A DNA stretch of 64,000 bases, taken from contig NC_091014.1 in the NCBI RefSeq assembly GCF_041296385.1, forward strand, positions 48,316,078 to 48,380,077. Reading direction: 5' to 3'. This DNA is from Aphelocoma coerulescens. Taxonomy: Eukaryota > Chordata > Aves > Passeriformes > Corvidae. The notes beneath the pieces were generated by a model. It was given only the letters and a program-made list of their open reading frames with translations, searched no databases and was not told where the DNA came from. This document shows, one piece after another, positions 1 through 10,559 of this stretch. A program made the position numbers and the translations under genes. Position 1 is the first letter of the stretch, and the number at the start of each line of letters is the position of its first letter.

Positions 1-99
1 GCTCCCTCTTCTTCTTTCTGCTTGGAACTCGCCGCCGCCCAATGCCCCATTTCTGGCTCAAACTAGGGTTATGGTCGTGGTTACACCTAGTGTTAGGGT
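1..99 (+). repeat. Partial beta monomer at window start
   Basis: The window opens inside a beta monomer at its pyrimidine tract. The monomer continues through CGCCGCCGCCCAATGCCCC and ends in the degenerate tail GTTATGGTCGTGGTTACACC before the next TTGAGAAA at 100. The missing 5' part lies outside the window. Confidence 0.9.
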
Positions 100-648
100 T
101 TGAGAAAACCACAAAGCCAGGAGCTCCAGAGATACTCCCCATGCGAAAGGAAGGCCAAACTTATCGCAGCACAGCCAAAACCTTGCTCCCACTTCTTCAT
201 TCTTCTTGGAATTTGATACAGCCCAATGCCCGATTTCTGGCTCAATCTAGTGTTAGGATTACGCCTTGGGTGAGGCTTGAGAAAACCACAAAGCCAGGAG
301 CTCCAGGGACACTCACCATGCGAAAGGCAGGCCAAGTTGAGCACGATACAGTTAAAACCTTGCTCCCTCTTCTTCTTTCTGCTTGGAACTCACCGCCGCC
401 CAATGCCCCATTTCTGGCTCAAACTAGGTTATGGTTATGGTTACACCTAGTGTTAGGGTTTGAGAAATCCATAAAACCAGGAGCTCCAGGGATACTCAGC
501 ATGCGAAAGGCAGGCCAAGCTTATCGCAGCACAGCCAAAACCTTGCTCCCACTTCTTCATTCTTCTTGGAAGTTGCCACAACCCAATGCCGGATTTCTGG
601 CTCAATCTAGGGTTAGGGTTAGGGTTAGGGTTACGCCTAGGTTAAGGT
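100..648 (+). repeat. Truncated HOR fragment (three monomers, 5' of the first full 27-mer)
   Basis: Monomers start at 100 (177 bp), 277 (183 bp) and 460 (189 bp). The first carries AAAGGAAGGCCAAACTTATC and AATTTGATACAGCC, the diagnostic variants of HOR position 22, and the next two match positions 23-24 of HOR copies 2 and 3 (9461, 9638, 9821). The 460 monomer then ends in the GCCTAGGTTAAGG junction that normally follows position 27. Positions 25-27 (three monomers, about 550 bp) are therefore missing here, as expected of unequal crossing-over. The position-22 monomer is also preceded by a beta tail instead of the alpha tail seen in the full copies, so the left join is also rearranged. Confidence 0.85.
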
Positions 649-918
649 TTGAGAAAACCACAAAGCCAGGAGCTCCAGGGACACTCACCATGTGAAAGGC
701 AGGCCAAGTTGAGCACGATACAGTTAAAACCTTGCTCCCTCTTCTTCTTTCTGCTTGGAACTCGCCGTCGCCCAATGCCCCATTTCTGGCTCCAACTAGG
801 GTTATGGTCGTGGTTACACCTAGTGTTAGGGTTTGAGAAATCCACAAAGCCAGGAGCTCCGGGGATACTCAGCATGTGAAAGGCAGGCCAAGCTTATCGC
901 AGCACAAGCAAAACCTTG

Positions 919-936
919 CTCCCTCTTCTTCTTTCT
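919..936 (+). other. Representative homopyrimidine tract in the monomer core
   Basis: An unbroken 18-nt pyrimidine run (CTCCCTCTTCTTCTTTCT) sits in the core. Each monomer has a version: CTCCC(T/A)CTTCTTC followed by ATTCTT or TTTCT. The A variant interrupts the run in many alpha copies. A role in triplex or H-DNA formation or in protein binding is only a possibility. Confidence 0.7.
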
Positions 937-979
937 GCTTGGAACTTGCCACAGCCCAATGCCCGATTTCTGGCTCAAA

Positions 980-1006
980 CTAGGGTTAGGGTTAGGGTTA
1001 GGGTTA
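980..1006 (+). other. Representative clean telomere tract with G-quadruplex potential
   Basis: The alpha-long tail contains CTAGGG followed by three more GGG runs each spaced by TTA, ending in GGGTTA-type sequence. Four GGG runs with 3-nt loops meet the standard intramolecular G-quadruplex pattern, and the sequence equals the vertebrate telomere repeat. A further GGG lies just downstream after ACGCCTA. CTAGGGTTA matches the YTAGGGTTR half-site known for TRF1. Equivalent tracts lie in every 189 bp alpha monomer. Confidence 0.85.
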
Positions 1007-1007
1007 C

Positions 1008-1021
1008 GCCTAGGGTTAGGC
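1008..1021 (+). other. Short inverted repeat at the alpha tail/monomer junction
   Basis: GCCTA and TAGGC flank GGGT, giving a perfect 5-bp stem with a 4-nt loop that includes the last GGG of the telomeric tail. It also contains CCTAGG (an AvrII-type palindrome). It is present at most alpha/next-monomer junctions. The GGTTAAGG and GGGTAAGG junction variants lose the right arm. Confidence 0.6.
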
Positions 1022-1198
1022 TTGAGAAAACCACAAAGCCAGGAGCTCCAGGGATACTCCCCATGCGAAAGGCAGGCCAAGCTTATCGCAGCACAGCCAA
1101 AACCTTGCTCCCACTTCTTCATTCTTATTGGAATTCACCACAGCCCAATGCCCGATTTCTGGCTCAAACTAGGGTTAGGGTTACGCCTAGGGTTAGGC
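1022..1198 (+). repeat. Type example: alpha-short monomer (177 bp)
   Basis: The core runs 1022-1168 (147 bp) and the tail 1169-1198 (30 bp). In order it holds GAGAAAACCACAAAGCC, GGAGCTCC, GATACTCCCCATGCG, AAAGGCAGGCC, AAGCTTATCGCAGCACAG (a HindIII-type site), CTCCCACTTCTTC, TTATTGGAATTCACC (an EcoRI-type site), CCCAATGCCCGATTTCTGG and CTCAAACT. The tail has two TTAGGG units, then ACGCC, TAGGG and TTAGGC. It is one of the commonest forms in the window. Confidence 0.93.
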
Positions 1199-1382
1199 TT
1201 GAGAAAACCACAAAGCCAGGAGCTCCAGGGACACCCACCATGCGAAAGGCAGGCCAAGTTGAGCACGATACAGTTAAAACCTTGCTCCCTCTTCTTCTTT
1301 CTGCTTGGAACTCGCTGCCGCCCAATGCCCCATTTCTAGCTCAAAATAGGGTTATGGTCGTGGTTACACCTAGTGTTAGGAT
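1199..1382 (+). repeat. Type example: beta monomer (184 bp)
   Basis: Beta differs from alpha in three blocks. GACACYCACC replaces GATACTCCCC. CAAGTTGAGCACGATACAG replaces CAAGCTTATCGCAGCACAG, so the HindIII-type site is lost. CTCGCTGCCGCCCAATGCCCC replaces the CCACAGCCCAATGCCCG block. The 37 bp tail is degenerate telomeric: TAGGGTTATGGTCGTGG, then TTACACC, then TAGTGTTAGG. A 183 bp beta form with CTAGGTTATGGTTATGG is seen at 1560-1742. Confidence 0.92.
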
Positions 1383-3586
1383 TTGAGAAATCCACAAAGC
1401 CAGGAGCTCCAGGGATACTCCCCATGCGAAAGGCAGGCCAAGCTTATCGCAGCACAAGCAAAACCTTGCTCCCTCTTCTTCATTCTTCTTGGAACTTGCC
1501 ACAGCCCAATGCCCGATTTCTGTCTCAATCTAGGGTTAGGGTTACGCCTAGGGTTAGGCTTGAGAAAACCACAAAGCCAGGAGCTCCAGGGACACTCACC
1601 ATGCGAAAGGCAGGCCAAGTTGAGCACGATACAGTTAAAACCTTGCTCCCTCTTCTTCTTTCTGCTTGGAACTCGCCGTCGCCCAATGCCCCATTTCTGG
1701 CTCAAACTAGGTTATGGTTATGGTTACACCTAGTGTTAGGGTTTGAGAAATCCACAAAGCCAGGAGCTCCAGGGATACTCAGCATGCGAAAGGCAGGCCA
1801 AGCTTATCGCAGCACAGCCAAAACCTTGCTCCCACTTCTTCATTCTTCTTGGAAGTCGCCACAACCCAATGCCTGATTTCTGGCTCAATCTGGGGTTAGG
1901 GTTAGGGTTAGGGTTACGCCTAGGGTTAGGCTTGAGAAAACCACAAAGCCAGGAGCTCCAGGGATACTCCCCATGCGAAAGGCAGGCCAAGCTTATCGCA
2001 GCACAGCCAAAACCTTGCTCCCACTTCTTCATTCTTATTGGAATTCACCACAGCCCAATGCCCGATTTCTGTCTCAATCTAGGGTTAGGGTTACGCCTAG
2101 GGTTAGGCTTGAGAAAACCACAAAGCCAGGAGCTCCAGGGACACCCACCATGCGAAAGGCAGGCCAAGTTGAGCACGATACAGTTAAAACCTTGCTCCCT
2201 CTTCTTCTTTCTGCTTGGAACTCGCTGCCGCCCAATGCCCCATTTCTGGCTCAAAATAGGGTTATGGTTATGGTTACACCTAGTGTTAGGGTTTGAGAAA
2301 TCCACAAAGCCAGGAGCTCCAGGGATACTCAGCATGCGAAAGGCAGGCCAAGCTTATCGCAGCATAAGCAAAACCTTGCTCCCTCTTCTTCATGCTTCTT
2401 GGAACTTGCCACAGCCCAATGCCCGATTTCTGTCTCAAACTAGGGTTAGGGTTACGCCTAGGGTTAGGCTTGAGAAAACCACAAAGCCAGGAGCTCCAGG
2501 GACACTCACCATGCGAAAGGCAGGCCAAGTTGAGCACGATACAGTTAAAACCTTGCTCCCTCTTCTTCTTTCTGCTTGGAACTCGCCGCCGCCCAATGCC
2601 CCATTTCTGGCTCAAACTAGGTTATGGTTATGGTTACACCTAGTGTTAGGGTTTGAGAAATCCATAAAACCAGGAGCTCCAGGGATACTCAGCATGCGAA
2701 AGGCAGGCCAAGCTTATCGCAGCACAGCCAAAACCTTGCTCCCACTTCTTCATTCTTCTTGGAAGTCGCCACAACCCAATGCCTGATTTCTGGCTCAATC
2801 TAGGGTTAGGGTTAGGGTTAGGGTTACGCCTAGGGCTAGGCTTGAGAAAACCACAAAGCCAGGAGCTCCAGGGATACTCCCCATGCGAAAGGCAGGCCAA
2901 GTTGAGCACGATACAGTTAAAACCTTGCTCCCTCTTCTTCTTTCTGCTTGGAACTCACCGCCGCCCAATGCCCCATTTCTGGCTCCAACTAGGGTTATGG
3001 TCGTGGTTACACCTAGTGTTAGGGTTTGAGAAATCCACAAAGCCAGGAGCTCCGGGGATACTCAGCATGTGAAAGCCAGGCCAAGCTTATCGCAGCACAA
3101 GCAAAACCTTGCTCCTTCTTCTTCTTTCTGCTTGGAACTTGCCACAGCCCAATGCCCGATTTCTGGCTCAAACTAGGGTTAGGGTTAGGGTTAGGGTTAC
3201 GCCTAGGGTTAGGCTTGAGAAAACCACAAAGCCAGGAGCTCCAGGGACACTCACCATGCGAAAGGCAGGCCAAGTTGAGCACGATACAGTTAAAACCTTG
3301 CTCCCTCTTCTTCTTTCTGCTTGGAACTCACCGCCGCCCAATGCCCCATTTCTGGCTCAAACTAGGTTATGGTTATGGTTACACCTAGTGTTAGGGTTTG
3401 AGAAATCCACAAAACCAGGAGCTCCAGGAATACTCAGCATGCGAAAGGCAGGCCAAGCTTATCGCAGCACAGCCAAAACCTTGCTCCCACTTCTTCATTC
3501 TTCTTGGAAGTCGCCACAACCCAATGCCTGATTTCTGGCTCAACCTAGGGTTAGGGTTAGGGTTAGGGTTACGCCTAGGGTTAGGC

Positions 3587-3770
3587 TTGAGAAAACCACA
3601 AAGCCAGGAGCTCCAGGGATACTCCCCATGCGAAAGGCAGGCCAAGCTTATCGCAGCACAGCCAAAACCTTGCTCCCTCTTCTTCTTTCTGCTTGAAGCT
3701 TGCCACAGCCCAATGCCCGATTTCTGGCTAAAACTAGGGTTATGGTCGTGGTTACACCGAGTGTTAGGGT
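3587..3770 (+). repeat. Chimeric monomer: alpha core with beta tail
   Basis: The core carries AGCTTATCGCAGCACAG and CCACAGCCCAATGCCCG, as in alpha, but the tail is the beta form GTTATGGTCGTGGTTACACC followed by GAGTGTTAGGG. It also has TGCTTGAAGCTTGCC, which creates a second HindIII-type site. The same monomer recurs at 8543, 13498, 17372, 24937 and 33766, so the recombinant was made once and then copied with its HOR. Confidence 0.9.
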
Positions 3771-4504
3771 TTGAGAAATCCACAAAGCCAGGAGCTCCAG
3801 GGACACTCACCATGCGAAAGGCAGGCCAAGCTTATCGCAGCACAGCCAAAACCTTGCTCCCACTTCTTCATTCTTATTGGAATTCACCACAGCCCAATGC
3901 CCGATTTCTGGCTCAAACTAGGGTTAGGGTTACGCCTAGGGTTAGGCTTGAGAAAACCACAAAGCCAGGAGCTCCAGGGACACTCACCATGCGAAAGGCA
4001 GGCCAAGTTGAGCACGATACAGTTAAAACCTTGCTCCCTCTTCTTCTTTCTGCTTGGAACTCGCCGCCGCCCAATGCCCCATTTCTGGCTCAAACTAGGG
4101 TTATGGTCGTGGTTAGACCTAGTGTTAGGGTTTGAGAAATCCACAAAGCCAGGAGCTCCAGGGATACTCACCATGTGAAAGGCAGGCCAAGTTGAGCACG
4201 ATACAGTTAAAACCTTGCTCCCTCTTCTTCTTTCTGCTTGGAACTCGCCGCCGCCCAATGCCCCATTTCTGGCTCAAACTAGGGTTATGGTCGTGGTTAC
4301 ACCTAGTGTTAGGGTTTGAGAAATCCACAAAGCCAGGAGCTCCAGGGACACTCACCATGCGAAAGGCAGGCCAAGCTTATCGCAGCACAGCCAAAACCTT
4401 GCTCCCTCTTCTTCATTCTTATTGGAATTCACCACAGCCCAATGCCCGATTTCTGGCTCAAACTAGGGTTAGGGTTAGGGTTAGGGTTACGCCTAGGGTT
4501 AGGC

Positions 4505-4681
4505 TTGAGAAAACCACAAAGCCAGGAGCTCCAGAGATACTCCCCATGCGAAAGGAAGGCCAAACTTATCGCAGCACAGCCAAAACCTTGCTCCCACTTC
4601 TTCATTCTTCTTGGAATTTGATACAGCCCAATGCCCGATTTCTGGCTCAATCTTGTGTTAGGATTACGCCTTGGGTGAGGC
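4505..4681 (+). repeat. Diverged alpha monomer (HOR position 22)
   Basis: This is the most diverged regular monomer of the 27-mer. It has CCAGAGATACTCC, AAAGGAAGGCCAAACTTATC (HindIII-type site lost) and GGAATTTGATACAGCC. Its tail is decayed to TGTGTTAGGATTACGCC, TTGGGTGAGGC, with almost no intact TTAGGG. Copies lie at 100, 9461, 14416, 18290, 25855 and 34684. In the right-hand domain a version keeps AATTTGATACAGCC but has a clean telomeric tail (35966, 40326, 42335, 46333, 48512). Confidence 0.88.
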
Positions 4682-5604
4682 TTGAGAAAACCACAAAGCC
4701 AGGAGCTCCAGGGACACTCACCATGCGAAAGGCAGGCCAAGTTGAGCACGATACAGTTAAAACCTTGCTCCCTCTTCCTCTTTCTGCTTGGAACTCACCG
4801 CCACCCAATGCCCCATTTCTGGCCCAAACTTCGGTTATGTTTATGGTTACAACTAGTGTTAGGATTTGAGAAATCCACAAAGCCAGGAGCTCCAGGGATA
4901 CTCAGCATGCGAAAGGCAGGCCAAGCTTATCGCAGCACAGCCAAAACCTTGCTCCCTCTTCTTCATTCTTCTTGGAAGTCGCCACAACCCAATGCCTGAT
5001 TTCTGGCTCAATCTAGGGTTAGGGTTAGGGTTAGGGTTACGCCTAGGGTTAGGCTTGAGAAAACCACAAAGCCAGGAGCTCCAGGGACACTCCCCATGCG
5101 AAAGGCAGGCCAAGCTTATCGCAGCACAGCCAAAACCTTGCTCTCACTTCTTCATTCTTCTTGGGATTCACCACAGCCCAATGCCCGATTTCTGGCTCAA
5201 ACTAGGGTTAGGGTTACGCCTAGGGTTAGGCTTGAGAAAACCACAAAGCCAGGAGCTCCAGGGACACTCGCCATGTGAAAGGCAGGCCAAGTTGAGCACG
5301 ATACAGTTAAAACCTTGCTCCCTCTTCCTCTTTCTGCTTGGAACTCACCGCCACCCAATGCCCCATTTCTGGCCCAAACTTCGGTTATGTTTATGGTTAC
5401 ACCTAGTGTTAGGATTTGAGAAATCCACAAAGCCAGGAGCTCCAGGGATACTCAGCATGCGAAAGGCAGGCCAAGCTTATCGCAGCACAGCCAAAACCTT
5501 GCTCCCTCTTCTTCATTCTTCTTGGAAGTCGCCACAACCCAATGCCTGATTTCTGGCTCAAACTAGGGTTAGGGTTAGGGTTAGGGTTACGCCTAGGTTA
5601 AGGT

Positions 5605-8600
5605 TTGAGAAAACCACAAAGCCAGGAGCTCCAGGGACACTCACCATGTGAAAGGCAGGCCAAGTTGAGCACGATACAGTTAAAACCTTGCTCCCTCTTC
5701 TTCTTTCTGCTTGGAACTCGCCGTCGCCCAATGCCCCATTTCTGGCTCCAACTAGGGTTATGGTCGTGGTTACACCTAGTGTTAGGGTTTGAGAAATCCA
5801 CAAAGCCAGGAGCTCCGGGGATACTCAGCATGTGAAAGGCAGGCCAAGCTTATCGCAGCACAAGCAAAACCTTGCTCCCTCTTCTTCTTTCTGCTTGGAA
5901 CTTGCCACAGCCCAATGCCCGATTTCTGGCTCAAACTAGGGTTAGGGTTAGGGTTAGGGTTACGCCTAGGGTTAGGCTTGAGAAAACCACAAAGCCAGGA
6001 GCTCCAGGGATACTCCCCATGCGAAAGGCAGGCCAAGCTTATCGCAGCACAGCCAAAACCTTGCTCCCACTTCTTCATTCTTCTTGGAATTCACCACAGC
6101 CCAATGCCCGATTTCTGGCTCAAACTAGGGTTAGGGTTACGCCTAGGGTTAGGCTTGAGAAAACCACAAAGCCAGGAGCTCCAGGGACACCCACCATGCG
6201 AAAGGCAGGCCAAGTTGAGCACGATACAGTTAAAACCTTGCTCCCTCTTCTTCTTTCTGCTTGGAACTCGCTGCCGCCCAATGCCCCATTTCTAGCTCAA
6301 AATAGGGTTATGGTAGTGGTTACACCTAGTGTTAGGATTTGAGAAATCCACAAAGCCAGGAGCTCCAGGGATACTCCCCATGCGAAAGGCAGGCCAAGCT
6401 TATCGCAGCACAAGCAAAACCTTGCTCCCTCTTCTTCATTCTTCTTGGAACTTGCCACAGCCCAATGCCCGATTTCTGTCTCAATCTAGGGTTAGGGTTA
6501 CGCCTAGGGTTAGGCTTGAGAAAACCACAAAGCCAGGAGCTCCAGGGACACTCACCATGCGAAAGGCAGGCCAAGTTGAGCACGATACAGTTAAAACCTT
6601 GCTCCCTCTTCTTCTTTCTGCTTGGAACTCGCCGTCGCCCAATGCCCCATTTCTGGCTCAAACTAGGTTATGGTTATGGTTACACCTAGTGTTAGGGTTT
6701 GAGAAATCCACAAAGCCAGGAGCTCCAGGGATACTCAGCATGCGAAAGGCAGGCCAAGCTTATCGCAGCACAGCCAAAACCTTGCTCCCACTTCTTCATT
6801 CTTCTTGGAAGTCGCCACAACCCAATGCCTGATTTCTGGCTCAATCTGGGGTTAGGGTTAGGGTTAGGGTTACGCCTAGGGTTAGGCTTGAGAAAACCAC
6901 AAAGCCAGGAGCTCCAGGGATACTCCCCATGCGAAAGGCAGGCCAAGCTTATCGCAGCACAGCCAAAACCTTGCTCCCACTTCTTCATTCTTATTGGAAT
7001 TCACCACAGCCCAATGCCCGATTTCTGGCTCAAACTAGGGTTAGGGTTACGCCTAGGGTTAGGCTTGAGAAAACCACAAAGCCAGGAGCTCCAGGGACAC
7101 CCACCATGCGAAAGGCAGGCCAAGTTGAGCACGATACAGTTAAAACCTTGCTCCCTCTTCTTCTTTCTGCTTGGAACTCGCTGCCGCCCAATGCCCCATT
7201 TCTGGCTCAAAATAGGGTTATGGTTATGGTTACACCTAGTGTTAGGGTTTGAGAAATCCACAAAGCCAGGAGCTCCAGGGATACTCAGCATGCGAAAGGC
7301 AGGCCAAGCTTATCGCAGCACAAGCAAAACCTTGCTCCCTCTTCTTCATGCTTCTTGGAACTTGCCACAGCCCAATGCCCGATTTCTGTCTCAAACTAGG
7401 GTTAGGGTTACGCCTAGGGTTAGGCTTGAGAAAACCACAAAGCCAGGAGCTCCAGGGACACTCACCATGCGAAAGGCAGGCCAAGTTGAGCACGATACAG
7501 TTAAAACCTTGCTCCCTCTTCTTCTTTCTGCTTGGAACTCGCCGCCGCCCAATGCCCCATTTCTGGCTCAAACTAGGTTATGGTTATGGTTACACCTAGT
7601 GTTAGGGTTTGAGAAATCCATAAAACCAGGAGCTCCAGGGATACTCAGCATGCGAAAGGCAGGCCAAGCTTATCGCAGCACAGCCAAAACCTTGCTCCCA
7701 CTTCTTCATTCTTCTTGGAAGTCGCCACAACCCAATGCCTGATTTCTGGCTCAATCTAGGGTTAGGGTTAGGGTTAGGGTTACGCCTAGGGCTAGGCTTG
7801 AGAAAACCACAAAGCCAGGAGCTCCAGGGATACTCCCCATGCGAAAGGCAGGCCAAGTTGAGCACGATACAGTTAAAACCTTGCTCCCTCTTCTTCTTTC
7901 TGCTTGGAACTCACCGCCGCCCAATGCCCCATTTCTGGCTCCAACTAGGGTTATGGTCGTGGTTACACCTAGTGTTAGGGTTTGAGAAATCCACAAAGCC
8001 AGGAGCTCCGGGGATACTCAGCATGTGAAAGCCAGGCCAAGCTTATCGCAGCACAAGCAAAACCTTGCTCCTTCTTCTTCTTTCTGCTTGGAACTTGCCA
8101 CAGCCCAATGCCCGATTTCTGGCTCAAACTAGGGTTAGGGTTAGGGTTAGGGTTACGCCTAGGGTTAGGCTTGAGAAAACCACAAAGCCAGGAGCTCCAG
8201 GGACACTCACCATGCGAAAGGCAGGCCAAGTTGAGCACGATACAGTTAAAACCTTGCTCCCTCTTCTTCTTTCTGCTTGGAACTCACCGCCGCCCAATGC
8301 CCCATTTCTGGCTCAAACTAGGTTATGGTTATGGTTACACCTAGTGTTAGGGTTTGAGAAATCCACAAAACCAGGAGCTCCAGGGATACTCAGAATGCGA
8401 AAGGCAGGCCAAGCTTATCGCAGCACAGCCAAAACCTTGCTCCCACTTCTTCATTCTTCTTGGAAGTCGCCACAACCCAATGCCTGATTTCTGGCTCAAC
8501 CTAGGGTTAGGGTTAGGGTTAGGGTTACGCCTAGGGTTAGGCTTGAGAAAACCACAAAGCCAGGAGCTCCAGGGATACTCCCCATGCGAAAGGCAGGCCA

Positions 8601-10559
8601 AGCTTATCGCAGCACAGCCAAAACCTTGCTCCCTCTTCTTCTTTCTGCTTGAAGCTTGCCACAGCCCAATGCCCGATTTCTGGCTCAAACTAGGGTTATG
8701 GTCGTGGTTACACCGAGTGTTAGGGTTTGAGAAATCCACAAAGCCAGGAGCTCCAGGGACACTCACCATGCGAAAGGCAGGCCAAGCTTATCGCAGCACA
8801 GCCAAAACCTTGCTCCCACTTCTTCATTCTTATTGGAATTCACCACAGCCCAATGCCCGATTTCTGGCTCAAACTAGGGTTAGGGTTACGCCTAGGGTTA
8901 GGCTTGAGAAAACCACAAAGCCAGGAGCTCCAGGGACACTCACCATGCGAAAGGCAGGCCAAGTTGAGCACGATACAGTTAAAAGCTTGCTCCCTCTTCT
9001 TCTTTCTGCTTGGAACTCGCCGCCGCCCAATGCCCCATTTCTGGCTCAAACTAGGGTTATGGTCGTGGTTAGACCTAGTGTTAGGGTTTGAGAAATCCAC
9101 AAAGCCAGGAGCTCCAGGGATACTCACCATGTGAAAGGCAGGCCAAGTTGAGCACGATACAGTTAAAACCTTGCTCCCTCTTCTTCTTTCTGCTTGGAAC
9201 TCGCCGCCGCCCAATGCCCCATTTCTGGCTCAAACTAGGGTTATGGTCGTGGTTACACCTAGTGTTAGGGTTTGAGAAATCCACAAAGCCAGGAGCTCCA
9301 GGGACACTCACCATGCGAAAGGCAGGCCAAGCTTATCGCAGCACAGCCAAAACCTTGCTCCCTCTTCTTCATTCTTATTGGAATTCACCACAGCCCAATG
9401 CCCGATTTCTGGCTCAAACTAGGGTTAGGGTTAGGGTTAGGGTTACGCCTAGGGTTAGGCTTGAGAAAACCACAAAGCCAGGAGCTCCAGAGATACTCCC
9501 CATGCGAAAGGAAGGCCAAACTTATCGCAGCACAGCCAAAACCTTGCTCCCACTTCTTCATTCTTCTTGGAATTTGATACAGCCCAATGCCCGATTTCTG
9601 GCTCAATCTAGTGTTAGGATTACGCCTTGGGTGAGGCTTGAGAAAACCACAAAGCCAGGAGCTCCAGGGACACTCACCATGCGAAAGGCAGGCCAAGTTG
9701 AGCACGATACAGTTAAAAGCTTGCTCCCTCTTCTTCTTTCTGCTTGGAACTCACCGCCGCCCAATGCCCCATTTCTGGCTCAAACTAGGTTATGGTTATG
9801 GTTACACCTAGTGTTAGGGTTTGAGAAATCCATAAAACCAGGAGCTCCAGGGATACTCAGCATGCGAAAGGCAGGCCAAGCTTATCGCAGCACAGCCAAA
9901 ACCTTGCTCCCACTTCTTCATTCTTCTTGGAAGTTGCCACAACCCAATGCCTGATTTCTGGCTCAATCTAGGGTTAGGGTTAGGGTTAGGGTTATGCCTA
10001 GGGTTAGGCTTGAGAAAACCACAAAGCCAGGAGCTCCAGGGATACTCCCCATGCGAAAGGCAGGCCAAGCTTATCGCAGCACAGCCAAAACCTTGCTCTC
10101 ACTTCTTCATTCTTCTTGGGATTCACCACAGCCCAATGCCCGATTTCTGGCTCAAACTAGGGTTAGGGTTACGCCTAGGGTTAGGCTTGAGAAAACCACA
10201 AAGCCAGGAGCTCCAGGGACACTCACCATGTGAAAGGCAGGCCAAGTTGAGCACGATACAGTTAAAACCTTGCTCCCTCTTCCTCTTTCTGCTTGGAACT
10301 CACCGCCACCCAATGCCCCATTTCTGGCCCAAACTTCGGTTATGTTTATGGTTACACCTAGTGTTAGGATTTGAGAAATCCACAAAGCCAGGAGCTCCAG
10401 GGATACTCAGCATGCGAAAGGCAGGCCAAGCTTATCGCAGCACAGCCAATACCTTGCTCCCTCTTCTTCATTCTTCTTGGAAGTCGCCACAACCCAATGC
10501 CTGATTTCTGGCTCAAACTAGGGTTACGGTTAGGGTTAGGGTTACGCCTAGGTTAAGGT
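5605..10559 (+). repeat. 27-monomer higher-order repeat, copy 2 (4955 bp)
   Basis: The monomer order and lengths repeat those of copy 1 with an offset of 4956 bp up to position 23, where a 183 bp beta replaces the 184 bp form and the offset becomes 4955 bp. Starts include 5605, 5789, 5978, 6155, 6339, 6699, 7249, 7982, 8354, 8727, 9088, 9272, 9461, 9638, 9821, 10010 and 10371. By eye only scattered substitutions separate it from copy 1 outside positions 23-24, for example GGTAGTGG near 6313 where copy 1 has GGTCGTGG. Position 25 has a TATGCC junction (near 9994) where copy 1 has TACGCC, a CpG transition. Confidence 0.93.

Larger units (their letters stand above)
833..1021 (+). repeat. Type example: alpha-long monomer (189 bp)
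   Basis: This is the same core family as alpha-short, but the tail holds four GGGTTA units in a row before ACGCC, which adds exactly 12 bp. The head follows a beta tail and so reads GAGAAATCC. This copy also has CTCCGGGGATACTCAGC and CATGTGAAAGG in the core and TTCTTTCTGCTTGG in place of TTCATTCTTCTTGG, so cores vary independently of tail length. Confidence 0.93.
649..5604 (+). repeat. 27-monomer higher-order repeat, copy 1 (4956 bp)
   Basis: Monomer starts and types (a = alpha, b = beta, h = chimera): 649b, 833a, 1022a, 1199b, 1383a, 1560b, 1743a, 1932a, 2109b, 2293a, 2470b, 2653a, 2842b, 3026a, 3215b, 3398a, 3587h, 3771a, 3948b, 4132b, 4316a, 4505a, 4682b, 4866a, 5055a, 5232b, 5416a. Position 1 is marked by the junction GCCTAGGTTAAGG, position 13 by CCTAGGGCTAGG, position 20 by a beta following a beta, and position 22 by AAAGGAAGGCC. 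The same order and lengths return at 5605 and 10560, which defines the HOR. Positions 23-24 of this copy differ from the other two: they carry CTTCGGTTATG and ACAACTAGTG in place of CTAGGTTATGG and CCATAAAACC, which looks like local gene conversion. Confidence 0.93.

Noticed and set aside
1022..1198. CENP-B box in the core (around CTTGGAACTTGCC or CCCGATTTC)
   Set aside because: TTGGAA is shared, but the required TTCG and CGGG positions are absent on both strands, so the essential pattern is not met. A centromeric role is not supported by this.
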